Positions 1 to 13,449 of a stretch of DNA of 64,000 bases are shown piece by piece (position 1 is the stretch's first letter; each line of letters starts with the position of its first letter). Source of the stretch: Fistularia commersonii (Eukaryota > Chordata > Actinopteri > Syngnathiformes > Fistulariidae). The notes beneath the pieces were generated by a model, which had not been told where the DNA came from, did no database searches, and worked only from the letters and a program-made list of their open reading frames with translations. The stretch covers positions 17,184,258 through 17,248,257 of the forward strand of contig JBBMNZ010000001.1 in the NCBI GenBank assembly GCA_037954325.1. Reading direction: 5' to 3'. The position numbers and the translations under genes are program-made.

Positions 1-800
1 CTCTTGAGAGAAAAAAGCTCAGCTGGATGGAGCTCTGGGAGATGGAGGCAAATAACCTAAGCTTCATCTTCCAAGCTACCTATGATGTACTCCCATCACA
101 AAAAAAACTCCACCAGTGGTATGGCAAGAACCCAACCTATGCCCTTTGCCCATCCCATGCGATTCTCAAACACATTCTGACCGGTTGCAAGACCAGCCTC
201 GCACAAGAATCTGGTTGTGCCTCTAGATGCTGAAGTGTCTGGCAGCAGTATTGAAGAACAAGGGAAATGTAGTTGATTCCTTACCCCTGAGAGCGACCAA
301 TTCCACCATGGCAGCCTTATTCATCCTAGAGGGTCAGAAAAAGCCTAACAGCTAACAGCTAACCATGACCTGAGATTGGAAAAATGTTGGTTGAGATTGG
401 CCAGCAACTAATTTTCCCCCCAGAAATCACATCTACTACCTTATGCAAGATTTGGTACTTTGGTCCCCATCACTGAACTCTGTGTTCATCATAGAATTTA
501 TTATTCCCAGAGAGAACGCGGTTGAAGAGGCCTATGAACGCAAGAAACTACGATACACTGATCTGGCAATGGACGCTCAACAGCAAGTCTGCCCTGTTGA
601 GGTGGGATGTGGAGGATTTGTGGGTTCCTCCAGCATCAGGCTGCTCAAAGACCTTGATATTCAAGGACAGGCTCTTCGGCAGATAGTTAGATAAATCTCT
701 GAAGTGGCTGAAAGAGGCAGCCAGTGGATATGGATAAAACGGAAGGACTCCTGCTGGGCTTGCAGAGTTGACCCACTCAATAACTAACATTGGAATGATT
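1..800 (+). mobile_element. 3' end of a non-LTR retrotransposon with restriction-like endonuclease (R2/HERO-type group), decayed
   Basis: The window opens inside the C-terminal part of a LINE ORF. At 27-233 a frame contains a degraded zinc knuckle, ALCPSHAILKHILTGC, whose first cysteine has become Tyr. After a frame change, 443-694 encodes DLVLWSPSLNSVFIIEF followed by ENAVEEAYERKKLRY and VEVGCGGFV. From family knowledge, fish elements with a C-terminal restriction-like (PD-(D/E)XK) endonuclease have RPDLVLW, then ELTVPWE, EAYERKKLRY and VEVGCRGF. Here the PD pair is QD, the ELTVP strand is EFIIP, and at least one frameshift separates the blocks, so the copy is dead. The exact clade (HERO, NeSL, R2) is not resolved. 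The 3' boundary near 800 is approximate and could reach about 880. Confidence 0.6.
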
Positions 801-879
801 GGGCATGGGACACAAACTCAGACCTGATCAACCAAGAGCTGGCCACCTTTGAGGAGGGTGTAAAGTGTTAAATGGCCAA

Positions 880-1143
880 AACATCCTCTGAATCAAAGGT
901 ACACTACTTATGATGAGTCCCAAAATTTATATATTTTCCGATAGTTTCTCATTTTGCTCTTAATATATACCTCATGTAAGTGCATACCATCTACAAGCAC
1001 AATGGACAGTTTTACATCTTGTCCTGAATTTCTACGATTATGTGTGCATACACACCTGCCAGATGCTTCTGAATTCTTTAAAACACAGACATCACACATT
1101 CTCAAATCCTTTGTCTTTTATTTCACCAAAGCGTGATCTGTCT

Positions 1144-1177
<34 letters not shown>

Positions 1178-2480
1178 CACACACACACAGGCGCACGTGC
1201 AACCTCGCCCGCGCTTGTGTGTGTCGTCACCCGTCCGTCTGAGTAATTAGTGTCCGTCTGTCGGCCCCCCTTCATCTTCAAACACCACATGTTGCCTTTA
1301 AAAAAACAACAAACATCAATCGTCTCCTCAGACATTTGATCAGCAATGGAACGTCTGACGTTCCAGCGCTTTGTTCCCCCAAGTTTCTCACTGCGGGAAC
1401 AAAATGTGACCAGGAAACCGACACACACTCAGGTCTTCATGCATTCTTTACTGCTCTCTCAGCATTGGGGGCCCCAGATGAGCCCCGATATCTCATTCAT
1501 TGTCCTTAAGAAAATGAATAAACCAGACATCCTAAAATGAGGACATATTGGATTTATTGACTTGCGCTTTAGTTAGTCATATATTCTTAACATCTCCTTG
1601 GTGTTTGGGGAGCTAAATATGTATAAATATGAATCATTGTCTTGAAGATGAAGAGACCAGGGCTTTTGTTGATTTTGTTGGTTTAACATTTTGATTATCT
1701 GCAGTAAAAATTTGTACACCCTTTGCCTATAATATGGTATCTCAGTTAATGTATGCACCACTTCATGATCAAATCATTCAATGCACTAACTTTCGGAAGA
1801 AAAAATGCCTTAGTACGTGAATGAAATGCTGTTCCACAAACAAGCGAAATGCCAACAGAATGCTAAGGGCTAGCTGCAGCTGTATGCAAGATGTAGGATG
1901 CAAGACTGCAGGAATTCTTTGAATTCCTGAGAACCATGATAGAGGAGATGAAAGATGTTTGCGAAGCATGAATGAGGCAATTGTCTTTTGGGTCTTGCTT
2001 TTCAGGATGTTTCAGACATAATTGATCTGTTCCACCCTGAAGAACGAAGAGGTGATAAGAAGAGCTCACGTTCTATAATTTGAAGAAGTCGTCAGCATAG
2101 AAAATAGTTTTTATTTAGCCTACAATGACTTTAAAATGGTGAAGAAAGCTTGCATTCTGGCAGGCCAAGAATGGATTAACCAATTTTCCATTGTATCCTT
2201 TAGGAACATTTGTTTTGGCTTCCGAACATTCTGGTTTCAGAAAACCACTTCGGCGCATATTAAATTTGTAAACTGAGGTACCACTGTCTATACATATTAT
2301 CTGTTGCATGCAGTGCACTTTACATATCAAATGAGCTGTCATCAGAAGTTTTTGAAGATTAGCTCACAACATATTATAGTCATACCCAGACTTAAGTTCT
2401 TCGGACATGAATATTTGACATTCTACACATTTTTCAGGGAAAAACTTCATCATCCCTCCCAGATAAAACAGCAACATAGC
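880..2480. other. Intronic sequence with one short microsatellite
   Basis: A (CA)n tract with two interruptions lies at 1146-1191. I see no exon, RNA gene or recognisable mobile element in the rest of this stretch. The reading frames across the CA tract are repeat artefacts. Confidence 0.5.
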
Positions 2481-2489
2481 AAAGGAAAA

Positions 2490-5400
2490 AATAAAATGTC
2501 TTATTTTTACTGTGTATCATTCAGTCTCTTGCCAGGAGGAAACATCCAGTTGAACCCCTCCCCATCACCTAGCACTGCTAGCCACACAGCAACAACAGGA
2601 TTAGGCACTTTCCACAGTGTGTGTACATAGCTGAACACAATGACTACTAGACCTCACTGACTTCAACAGGAAAAAAGTGACTGATTCTTGCTCCTCAGCT
2701 GGGATCCATTCCAAAAGGAAGCCTGATAATCCCTCAAGACATCCACCAGAGTAAGATCCCTTCTGCGCTAAAGGATCCCAATCCAACCTTTATACCTAAG
2801 ACTCCTGCACCTTTTTCATCTCACTTCTCTCAGCAGCAGAAAAGACTCAAAGAAAAAAATGGTCTACAGCAGAGTAACTTTTCAACAAAAAGGATGAAAT
2901 ATATCCCAACTCTAGACCCTCCCAAAAGTGATTAAGAATTCAAAGGAAAAAAAATCAAAGCCATTACTGGTGGCCATTTGAATGTTGAAAGTGTTATTCC
3001 AAAGAGAGATCAAATTCAACACCTTGAATGTGTTGGCTCCGTGTGAAGTTTGGTCGACCAGCCACACCCCTACAACCATGACTGATGTTCTGGGTCACAC
3101 CTTCTTTCGGAAATATAGAGCATCAGGAAAAGAAGGTGGAGTGTTACTTTACATACGTTTTTTTAATGTACTCATGTTACGCTTGATAGCCCTGGTCTGG
3201 AGTGTTTTATGTGAAATGTGGTTTTGTTAATAATGAATTTTAACATAATCACCTGATACAATTCACCCAAGCAAAACGTAAAATTCTATTGTAATGTAAC
3301 CTCCTGAAAGCACCTAGAAACTGAAAATAAAATAAAATACAATAAATCTGAAAATATTGTGCTTCAGCATTTAAACATAAAATGGCTGGACAACAACCTG
3401 AAGCATAAAGATAAAAACACCTACAGCTAAACACAAATTCACCACATGATTAAAAAGCTCATTAGAATCTCCAAGACGAGCAAAACTCCAATCATTTTTA
3501 CAAATAAGCTTAAATGACTGATAAAAACATATCAGGTCATAATATGATTATGATTATTAGGAAACTTGCTAAAAAACGCCTACAGAGATTTTCTTTTAAA
3601 CCAAATCATAATAATGTGCCAAAAGAAATCCCCCAACAGAAAAATAAATCAATTTGAAAAGGAATTTAAATTTAAAATTGGGGTACTGCAAAGGAAATTC
3701 GTGATGCTGACAGATGTTGTAACATCTTGATGAATGCAGTGACTGATATAATTGGAAAGTTTGCATACCTTCCAACGTTTAAGCCTGAACAAGCAGTCAT
3801 GGATAAACGTTGACAATTACCAGCTGATGAAAAAAAGCAAGGTCAAGCTTATTTTTGTAAACCAACGTCCACAAATTAAGAGAGATTAACCCTCGACAAT
3901 TACCCAATGGATTTGTGACTGGATTGAGACAGGCAAAGACAAATTATCATATGCAGCTAATGATTCGGGTGGGAACATTTTATATCTCTGGAAACGCATC
4001 AATACTCTTACATTGTAAGTTACAACAACTAAGAACAAAGGAACATACAGTAAAAGGAGTAAGATCCATTGACACTGAGGAAATAGCTAATGAGTTTAAT
4101 AAAAACTTAACAAATTTATAGTTTAACTTAATTCAGATTTCCAAATAATGAATAACACAGATGAATTTAATTCAAGCTCCCAACAATTACATCTTTTTTT
4201 AAATAATAGGGAACAGTAAGGCTTCTTCCTTTGACGTTACACACTGATAAAGCACTAAAGCAACTCAAATAAAAAAAGATTCATTTGGACTCTGAATAGA
4301 ACAAACACAGTGCCATCTTGATCAGACTACTATTTAATCTAATGAATCTGTCCGTGAAGAAAGAGAAATTTCAACAGTCTTAAAACAGCTATTATCACCC
4401 AAATCTATAAATCTGAGATTAGTACTTATACACTAATAGAAACTCTCCTGTTATGTCAAAGGTACTTGAAAATGTCTGAGCTAATCAATTAACGGCTGAT
4501 CTATAAAACAACCAGTTTTTTCATTCCAGGCCATTTCAAATCTAAAAAAGTGCTGAACTGAGATGACACAGTCTCATTTCACTCAGAAAGTAGTTTTTAT
4601 TTAACAATAGAGATGTGGTTGGAGCAGTATTTTTGGGCCTGAGAAAATCCCTTTTATACAGCGTGCCATGAGATCCTGTTCAGTTAACTAACTTACATGA
4701 TGGGTTTTTTTTTGTTTCATTTTCAGTCGTCATTTTCAAATTGTTCCATGTGCAGAAAACACCATTTTGAAAATGAACACCAGAAATATGGTAATACACT
4801 GGGCAGGCCAGTAGTTTGACTGTATGATTTAGTGATCAAGTAAATACACCCAAGCATTAAGACATATTCTGACTCTTTTAAAGAGATAGATATGTTTTCA
4901 AATCTTTCCATTTTGCCCGTTCCATATTGTTCCTTTTTCAGACGCTGCAGTGCCATTTTTTTGGAAAACAAAATGTTTGCGTGTTCACTCGAAAAATGTT
5001 TTCGGGACCTAAAACTCCAATGTAATTTTTCTAATCATGCCGTCAGCTTAGCTCGCATCTGGAACATCAGCAGCAGCGTATCCAACTGTAAAATGTGGAA
5101 ACATCTTCTCTGTTTATTAAGAGCAGTCTGCCACAGGGATCGCTTTTTGGGTCCTATTCTGTTTTGCTTGTATAAAAATGATTTACCTAATGTTTGCAGA
5201 GACACAAATGCCAGATGTATGCTGACGACTCTGTTTTATGTATCAGCAAAGAATCCTCATCAAGCCTCTGAGATCTTAAACAGACAGATGGTGACTGTTT
5301 CAGACTGCCTGCAAAGAAATCATTCACCACTGAACTACAGGGAAAAAAAACGGTATCAATGTGCTTTGAAAGTGATTTAAAAATATTATATTGCCATTGA

Positions 5401-6055
5401 TGTAAATTAAATTGGAGTGGTAAAGGAGTTTAAATACTTAGGTACCACCCTCGAACTACAAATAAAGTTTGATGCACAAATAAAGAGATTGTCTAAAACT
5501 ATAAAAAACAATTTGAGCTGTTTTAGACTTATTGGCTCATGTCTCCCATTCATTTATATTTACACTTTACACGCCATAATTTTCTCACACTTGTCCTACT
5601 CCATCACTGCCTGCGGTGCAGCCACTGATTCAGCAATCAGACCCCCCATTGTCTCTCCATAAACAAGCCATGGAACAAATTTGGAGAAAGAAACCAAAAA
5701 AATGGCACCACTGCAAAATCATTCAAAAGTATAATAATTGACGAGATGTTTTTAAATTTTGAGAGAGGTTTTTAAGTGTCTGCCCCAGATGCAGTGTCTC
5801 TCTTAATTAAAAAGACTGTCAACATTGGGGAGCAGAAGTAAGCAGAATCATAAAGTACCTCAGTGCGGGACAACATTTGGGCAATTTGTTCTTTCAGTGA
5901 AAGGAATGCATCTGCGTAACTGTCTACCGCCAGGATTGAAATCTAAAACAGAATTGGAAACATTTAGTGCAGAAGCTCAGCTTTGACTTAAGGAATAGCA
6001 AATGTAAAATGTTAAATGCTATGTAAACGTTAAATAAATAATAAAGATAATGAAC
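2490..6055 (+). mobile_element. Degenerate L2/CR1-group-like LINE, nearly full span
   Basis: Blocks appear in the expected order. At 2530-2580, GGNIQLNPSPS resembles the NPGP-type N-terminus (2A-like) of L2/CR1-group ORF2 proteins. At about 2982-3160 is an endonuclease block with LNTLNVLAPCEVW and FFRKYRASGKEGGVLLYI. At 3600-3800 are endonuclease-to-RT linker remnants. At 5130-5380 is reverse transcriptase: LGPILFCLYKNDLPNV, an intact YADD catalytic box at 5218-5229 in another frame, then VSAKNPHQASEIL. At 5417-5660 is FKYLGTTLE through FSHLSYSITACG, and at about 5870-5985 the C-terminus. It ends in an AT-rich tail with AATAAATAATAAAG. Many frameshifts and stops make it inactive. Some fish LINEs of related clades share these motifs, so the clade is tentative. 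It lies antisense to npas3. Confidence 0.65.
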
Positions 6056-7032
6056 TACTGATTTTTGCCTAATTATTGATCTGGTACAGATAATGTCTTT
6101 TGATTTTTTTTTGCAAATCTATTGATCACATTCAGACGATTATGAGATTGGACTTTATTTAATCAAAATTATAATCATCTGTGTAAAGTTAGGCAAAATG
6201 GATTCTAATTCAGTGCCGATTTTATAGTGATTTATGGCTCTCTCTTACATGTTTCTTTTATTTATTTTTTCATATTCAAAGCGTTTTCCTGATTGGCTCT
6301 TCGTCCAACTTGCCCCTCATTCCTTACTTTTCACGGATACATTTTTGACTACGATGCTTGCTTTTTGACCAGAGAGCAAAGATGAGGAGCAAGTTTTCCC
6401 ATTTCACTTTTTTTATTTCTATTTTTCAGACATTTCCTTTATCTCTCTGTTTAATGCATCTGCTGTTTTTTTGCTATTGCGTTATATTGTACATTATAAA
6501 TAATTTGAATATTATTTTGTTGGATATTATTTTTGTTGGATTTTTTTCAGATCATATCTTCAAAGGACTGTTGAGCATTTTTTTAATTGGTTCCCTTTTT
6601 TTTAGCTGATTGAATTTTTTTCAATTTGTAATTTTTCAGAAAATATTTGTTGAAACTAAATCAACAACCTTATCCTCCTCTGGTCTATTGCACATTTTGG
6701 TGTCATTACAGGATAATAATGACATAACCTCTTTTTTTTATTTCATGGAATTTTCTTGCAAACTCTTGAAGTAATTTTAATACAAAATGGGGTCATCACT
6801 CACAGATTTTTATTATTGTTTTTATTTTCTTTCTGAGGTAATTTCTTTTTTACTGCATTAGGAGGCCAGTACAAAAAAAATTCATGATGACAAAAATGCA
6901 AGAAGTGAGTCAGAAAAAAAAATTCAACATTTAACAGCAAGAATGTAAAAGGAGAGAATTATAGAATGAGAACAAGCTAACGGGACTCTCAAGGACATAC
7001 ACACGCACACAAACGCACACAAACGCACACAA

Positions 7033-7080
<48 letters not shown>

Positions 7081-7640
7081 ACACACACACGGTATTACAG
7101 AAATACACACACATGCACCTCGTTGTTCGTGTCACTTCCAATCTCACCTTTGCTTCAATCTGACTCCAGATCTGCTGCGCTTGGTTGTCATGGCGACTCT
7201 CCGGGGATTATAACAAGGCATTATGGGATGTCAAGTGTCTCGAGCAGTGAGATCAAACACCTGTGCGCGCACATACATACACACATACAGGCACACACAG
7301 ACGCACATGGTGCTCAGTGCAGCGTGAGCGGACGCTTGTTACCGCCTCGTGTTTAACACTCACACGCAACAACGAGATGAGCAGCGTGGCGGAAGGAGGT
7401 GGTGCAGAAGGGGTTTGGTTGTCACGGCGACATGCTTGCTGTCTGCAGAATTAGAGAGGGGAGTATGATGTCGACGAAATGCAGCGACAGGGTGCACGGT
7501 AATACGGACAACCCCTGACCTTTGACCTCACAGTCTCACGGATCCTTTATTTGACTTTTTTTCAATAACTTTAATCTGTATTTACAACTGAGATAAAAAA
7601 AAACAAACAAATTTCTTCTTCTCTCCGGTACAGGGTACAG
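6056..7640. other. AT-rich intronic sequence with a CA microsatellite
   Basis: 6056-6990 is T-rich sequence with no supportable feature. A compound CA array occupies about 6995-7092, starting with three copies of a 10-bp unit (AAACGCACAC), then a pure (CA)n at 7030-7072. A shorter CA-rich stretch is at 7266-7310. 7320-7540 is GC-richer and unannotated. Confidence 0.5.
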
Positions 7641-7850
7641 AAGATTGCAGTCCAGAGGCTGGCCTGGTCGCCAGTCAATAGCAGGGCCACATATAAAGAC
7701 AGACGGCCATTCACTCACTCATTCGGGGCAATTTTTCCACACACGCGTATGCACACACTCACACACATACACACATACACCCTTGCACTTTGTATAAAAT
7801 GTATAAAGACACAAACCCGTCTCTTGGGTAGGGGTGGGATTTGAATTCTC
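7630..7850 (-). mobile_element. SINE fragment, same family as the copy at 17784-18102
   Basis: Read on the minus strand this contains the middle of the fish tRNA-headed SINE. On the plus strand it shows GGTCGCCAGTCAATAGCAGG, CCACATATAAAGACAGACGG, CCATTCACTCACTCATTC and GGGCAATTT. A short CA-rich stretch interrupts it at about 7740-7780. It reaches a degraded B-box-like GGGATTTGAATTC near 7840. Both ends are degraded. Confidence 0.5.
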
Positions 7851-7904
7851 GCGGATAATGTATACATTAGAGTCTTTTACAAAAATTGGCAAAGACAAGA
7901 CCTG

Positions 7905-10900
7905 CCTTGACCACCCCCCCTTTGGCTGCTACCTTGCCGTGGCGGAGGGGTTTGCATGTCCCAGTGATCCTATGAGCTATGTTGTTGGTGGAAGGTATGT
8001 CCTTGGAAGGATCACCCAAGGCAAACGATCCCAGGTGAGGGACCAGATAAAGTGCAGCTCAGAAGACCACCCATGAGGAGTAAATACTTTGGACCCAGTT
8101 TTCCCTTGCCCAAATGCGGGTCACCGGGATCTCCCTGAGAGCCCAGGGGTGGGGCTCAATGGCAAGCGCATAGTGGCTGGGTCTGCAACCATGGGGCTCT
8201 GCTGGGGACAGCCTGGAGGAATGACATGGGTCCCTCTTCCCCTGAGTTCACCCCCCCCAAGAAGGACCAAAGGGGTCAGGGGCAGTCTGAGTCAGGCAGA
8301 GGCTAGAGCGGGGGACCTTGGCAGTCCAACCCTCAGCAGCAGAAGCTGGCTCTTGGGACATGCAATGTCACCTCTGTGCTGGGGAAGGAGCCTGAGCTGG
8401 TGTGCGAGGCTGAGAGATTCCGAACAGAAAAAGTAGACTTATCTCATGCACAGTGTTGAGTCTGGTACAAGGCCTCTTGAGAGGGCCTGGACTCTTTTTT
8501 TTTAGTCTGGAGTTGCCTCTGAGATCAGCCGAACATGAGTGGGCATATTGATTGCCCCCCCCCAACTTGGTGCCTGTATGTTGGGGTTTAATCCGGTGGT
8601 CAAAGAGGGTAGCCCCACCGTCACCTTCAGGTGGGGTGATGGGTTCTGACTGTTGTTTGTGGCAATGAACCCAACAGCAGTTCAGTTTACCCACCCTTCT
8701 TGGGGTCCCTAGAGGGGCTGCTGGAGAGCGCTCCCTCCAGGGACACCCTTGTTCTACTGGGAGACTTTAACGCTCACGTGTTCAATGACAATGCGACTTG
8801 GAAGGGCATGATTGGAAGGAACGTCCCCCCCGATCTGAACCCCAGCTGTGCTTTGTTACCGACTTCTGTGCTCGTTCCAGATTTTCTATAACGAACACCG
8901 TGTTCAGGCATTAAGGTGTTCATATGTGCACTTAGCACCTTAAGCCACAGTTCCTTGATCAACTTTGAGATCGTGTTGTCGGACTTGCGGCCGCATGTCC
9001 TGGACACTCAAGTGAAGAGAGGGGCGGAGCTGTCAACTGAGCACCACCTTGTGGTGAGCTGGCTCCGATGGTGGGGGAGGATGCAAGACATTGAGTCCGA
9101 ATGGGCCATGTTCTGTGCTTCCACTGTTGAGGTGGCAGTCTAGAGTCGTGGCTGTAAGGCAGTCAGCGCCTGTTAGGGTGGCAACCCTCAAATCCGCCGG
9201 TGGACCCAAGTGGAGAGGGATGGTGTCAAACTTAAGAAGAAGTCCTATCGGGCCTTTCTGGCCTGTAAGGTACCAGAGGAAGCTAACAGGTACCTGCAGG
9301 CCAAGCTGCATGCAGCTTTGGTTGGTTGCTGAGGCAAAAACCCAGGCGTGGGAGGAGCTCAGGGAGGCCATGGAGAACGACTTGCACTGAGCATCGCGGA
9401 TATTCTGGTCCACCATCAAGCGGCTAAGGAGAGGGAAGCAGGGGGAGCAGGGCGCTGCTGACCTAAACTCGAGACATTGTAGATCAGTGGCAGAAATACT
9501 TCTGAGACCTCCTCAATCCTGTCAAAACGCCCTCCAATGAGGAAGCAGAGTAAGGTACTCTGGAGCGGACCCACCTATTTCCGGGGCTGAAGTTGCTGAA
9601 GCAGTCAAAAAGCTCTTCAGTAGCAGGGCCTCAGGGGTAGATGAGGTCTACCCTGGGTTCCTCAAGGCTGTAGGGCTGTCCTGGCTGACAAGCCACTGCC
9701 ACATTGCGTGGGCACTCCTGCTGGACAGGCAGATCAGGGTGGTGGACCCCCTTTTTAAAAAGGGGGATGGGAGGGTGTGCTCCAACAATAGGGGGATCAC
9801 ACTCCTCAGCCTCCCTGGTAAGGTCTATTCAGGGGTGCTGTAGAACAGGGTCTGCCGGGTCACTGAACCAGGGCTCATTACTGGATCAATGATGAGCAGT
9901 GTGGTTTTAATCCTGATCGCAGAACAGTGGACCAGCTCTATACCCTCAGCAGGGTCTTCGAGGGGGGCACGGGAGTTGGCCCAACCTGTCTACATGTGTT
10001 TTGCGGATCTGTAGAAGGCATTCAACCGTGTCCCGCGGGCAATCCTGTCGGGGGTGCTCCGGGAATATGGGGTACTGAAACCTGTTTGGCCCCTGTATTA
10101 CCGGTGTTGGACCTTGTACCACATTGCCAGTTGTAAGTCGGACCAGTTTCCAGTGAGAGTGGACTCCGCCAGGACTGCCCTTTGTCACAGATTCTGTTCA
10201 TAATGTTTATGTAAAGAATTTCTAGGCGCAGTCGGGGCATTGAGGGGATCCTGTTTGGTGGCCACAAGAGTCTTTTTGCAGTTGATGTGGTTTTGTTGGC
10301 TACCTCAAGCCATTATCTCCAGCTCTCACTGGAGCAGTTGGCAACCAAGTAGCGGCCGGGATGGGGATCAGCGCCTCCAAATCCGAAACAATGGTGCTCA
10401 ACCGGAAACAGGTGGAGTGCCCACTCTGGGGCAGGGAAGAGGTCCTGCCTCAAGTGGAGGAGTTCAAGTATATCGGCGTCTTGTTCCTGAGTGAAGGAAA
10501 GATGGAGTGGGAGATCGACAGGCGAATCGGGGCAGTGTCAGCAGTGATGCGGACTCTAACGTGGTGAAGAGGGAGCTGAGCCAGAAGGCGAAGCTCTCAA
10601 TTTACCAGTCAATCTACATTCCCACCCTCACCTATGAGAACAAGCTGTGGGTAATGACCGCAAGAACAAGATTGCAGATATAAGCAGCCAACCCTACTGT
10701 GGGTTGCCGGACTCTCCCTTAGATATAGGGTGAGAAGTTCTGAGGGAGCTCAGAGTAGATTCGCTGCTCCTCTGCATAGAGAGGACTCAGATTAGGTGGC
10801 TCGGGTATCTGGTCAGGATGCCTCCTGGACGCTTCCTGGGGGAGGTATTCCGGGCATGTCTATCTTGGAGGAGGCCACAGGGAAGACCCAGGACTAGATT

Positions 10901-11060
10901 GAGAGACTATGTCTCAAGGCTGGCCTGGGAACACCTTTGGGTTTCCCCCACAAGAGCAGGACCATGTAGTGGGTGAGAGGGAGGCCTGGGCCTCACTATT
11001 CCGGCTGCTGCCCCTGCGACCCGACTCTGGATGAGCAATGTAAGATGGATGGATGGATGG
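7905..11060 (+). mobile_element. Rex3-like (RTE-clade) LINE, near full length, inactive
   Basis: The copy starts with the typical leader (GCCGTGGCGGAGGGGTTTGC at about 7939, then GATCCTATGAGCTATGTTGT). The endonuclease region begins at about 8340 (LALGTCNVTS, LGKEPELVCE) and contains LLGDFNAHV at 8754-8780. The RT region runs from about 9590 to 10560, with DQLYTLSRVFEGG at 9930 and VEEFKYIGVLFLSEGKMEWE at about 10455. The catalytic FADD box has become FAVD at about 10274-10285, so the first Asp is lost. The C-terminus (WLGYLVRMPPGRFLGEVFRA) is at about 10798. It ends in (GATG)n at 11044-11060. Multiple frameshifts are present. At about 3.15 kb it is close to full length for the family. The sequence around 9724 resembles the region commonly used to amplify Rex3 RT from fish. 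Confidence 0.8.
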
Positions 11061-13404
11061 AACACCTGCCTCCTTGATACAGGCCTCTTTATCAAAGAAA
11101 GTACCTTATTCACTTATTATACTTCATACTGAAAAAACAAGCATGGCTGCATAAATATACTTTGAAAAAGATTTCTCAAACATACTGAGTCATCAGTTAT
11201 CTATTTTTTTTTAAGCGTAAATTACAGGGACAACACCAGCATCCTGGACACACCTGTCTGCTTTACAAAGAGGGGACTTTGGGATAAGCTGACAGTGAAG
11301 CGATACCGAATATTAGCTTTTGCACGTTTTTTCAGGAAATGCTTTTAAAAAATGTCTGCACACTTCGTACATTATGTATATAATGTGCACACACACAGAC
11401 ACACACACAGATTAGCAGCCTCTATCAGCATGGTTGTGATGTTAAAAGCTCAGCCTTTGGGCTGTATGTTAAACAGATAAGAAGTGGAGCATGTTAGGGA
11501 TTAAAACTACAAGACACACACATCCACCCGAGGGATGTGATGGAGATAACCCAGTCATTATCATACTTTCATAATTTCATTTAATAATTCAGCTTTGCCA
11601 CGGCATGGGATGTTGAGGGATAATTGAAGTCATTGGCAGCGGCGCAAGACACGCAGGAGGGGATAAAATAAGAAAATATTTCAAAATAGAAATTGAAGTG
11701 TGAATTATGTGGAATCAGTTCACTAATAATGTAAAGGTAGACTGTAAGGAATAATTTGCATCATTCATCTGATAGTGGTGAAACAGGTTTCAGGTCTTTT
11801 TTTTGTTATCCTCCCCTATGGAGAGGGTTGTAAAGTAAAGATGTAAAACCAGTAGTAGCTTTACTTTGAATATAGACTGATATTTAATGTACTGGCCAGA
11901 GATATTTAACCCTTACCTGTCCAAGTGATACCAGCAGGGTAGGACAGCGTAATGAGGTCTGAGCTGTGCGAAGTGAATATATTGCAATAAAAGGAAAAAC
12001 AAGCTAACAATGTTTGCAGTAACGACCAAGAAATACAGCTGTATTTTCTTATCCTATCATCAAAAAAAAGTAAAATCAAGAATCTAATATTGTTCTATTC
12101 AACTCATCTGGTTGGTGAGAAATCGAAAGACTTGTAGATTCAAAACCAAATCGTCCCTCTCTCTGAAACTCAACACATTGAGACAACAAAGTTACATGTG
12201 AGCTTTATGTGCCATGACACAAGTATTAGTGAGGTTTAAATGCCAGAAATACTTCTTAGGTGTAAAGCATCAGTACTTGCTGCAAAACAGAGGAAAAACC
12301 TGATGGGTGACAAAACTACTCTTTAAGTCTTGACAATAGAATGGCATATTAGAGCTTGATGACAAAACGACCGGTTTTGTTTTGTTGGCTAAAATACTTA
12401 GTTTTAGATGACACAACAGATGTATTTGTTAGGTCGAAGGAGGTACTCAGCAGATTTTCGAGAATGTTACTTCTTCGGCTAATCAAAACTTCTTGGTTTT
12501 TCTCCCTGATGATGATTCACCTCTCATCCAGAGGGCTTCTGTTCTAACAGACCGTGAGGAGTTTCGTGTGTATACAGTAATTGCTGGGGTCGGGGTCGGG
12601 CGTTGGTCCAAGTTGAATTTGATATGTTAATAAGTGAGTTGTAATTTGTGTGTTGTTTGGGGAACCAGGGTACAATCAGGGGAAATCACCTGAGTGGGAG
12701 TCTGAATGGGTAATTGAAAGGCTAATATTTAGATTGTGTAAAACAGAAGAAGGTGGTGAGTGAAGAGAGAAAAAGACAGGTGTGTGGAGAAGCCACCCTC
12801 CAGTTTGACAAAAGTGCCTTCTTGGACTCCTCTCTTATACTATCTATCGTCTCTGGCGAGAAGGCAGACATTGTCCACAAAAGAGTGGACCTTGACCTTC
12901 AGCACCTACCTCTTAGTTGTTCAAGAACGGTATTGGTCAAATGGTCTTATTATGTTCACATGTCGTAAGACAGATTCAATAAAGGAACTACCTAACTAAA
13001 CCACGCAACCATAAAACTGTCTAGTTCAGGTGTCACAACACAAATATTTCATTCAGGTTTGGATGACAAAACTACTTCAAAGAGTTGCAGAGCAAAATCC
13101 TAGTCAGGTTTCTTCAGTTGTATGGCTATTCGTGAGTTAAACACACATTTTTTATGAAAATAAAATAAAAATCTGATTTCTTTCAGGGGAAAGCAATGGG
13201 ATCATGACGACACATTAAGCACTGCATCGTCGAACAGTGTTTTTGACCCTGGTACGAGGCCGATCACGGCTTTGCCATTTGCTTTTTTAATTATTAAATA
13301 TCTGAGCTATGTGTCTGACCTGCACTGTTCTTATATTATTATTCACAATGATAATAATAATGAAGATCTGGCCTCAAAAAATCTACAGCGGGTTGACATG
13401 AACT

Positions 13405-13449
<45 letters not shown>

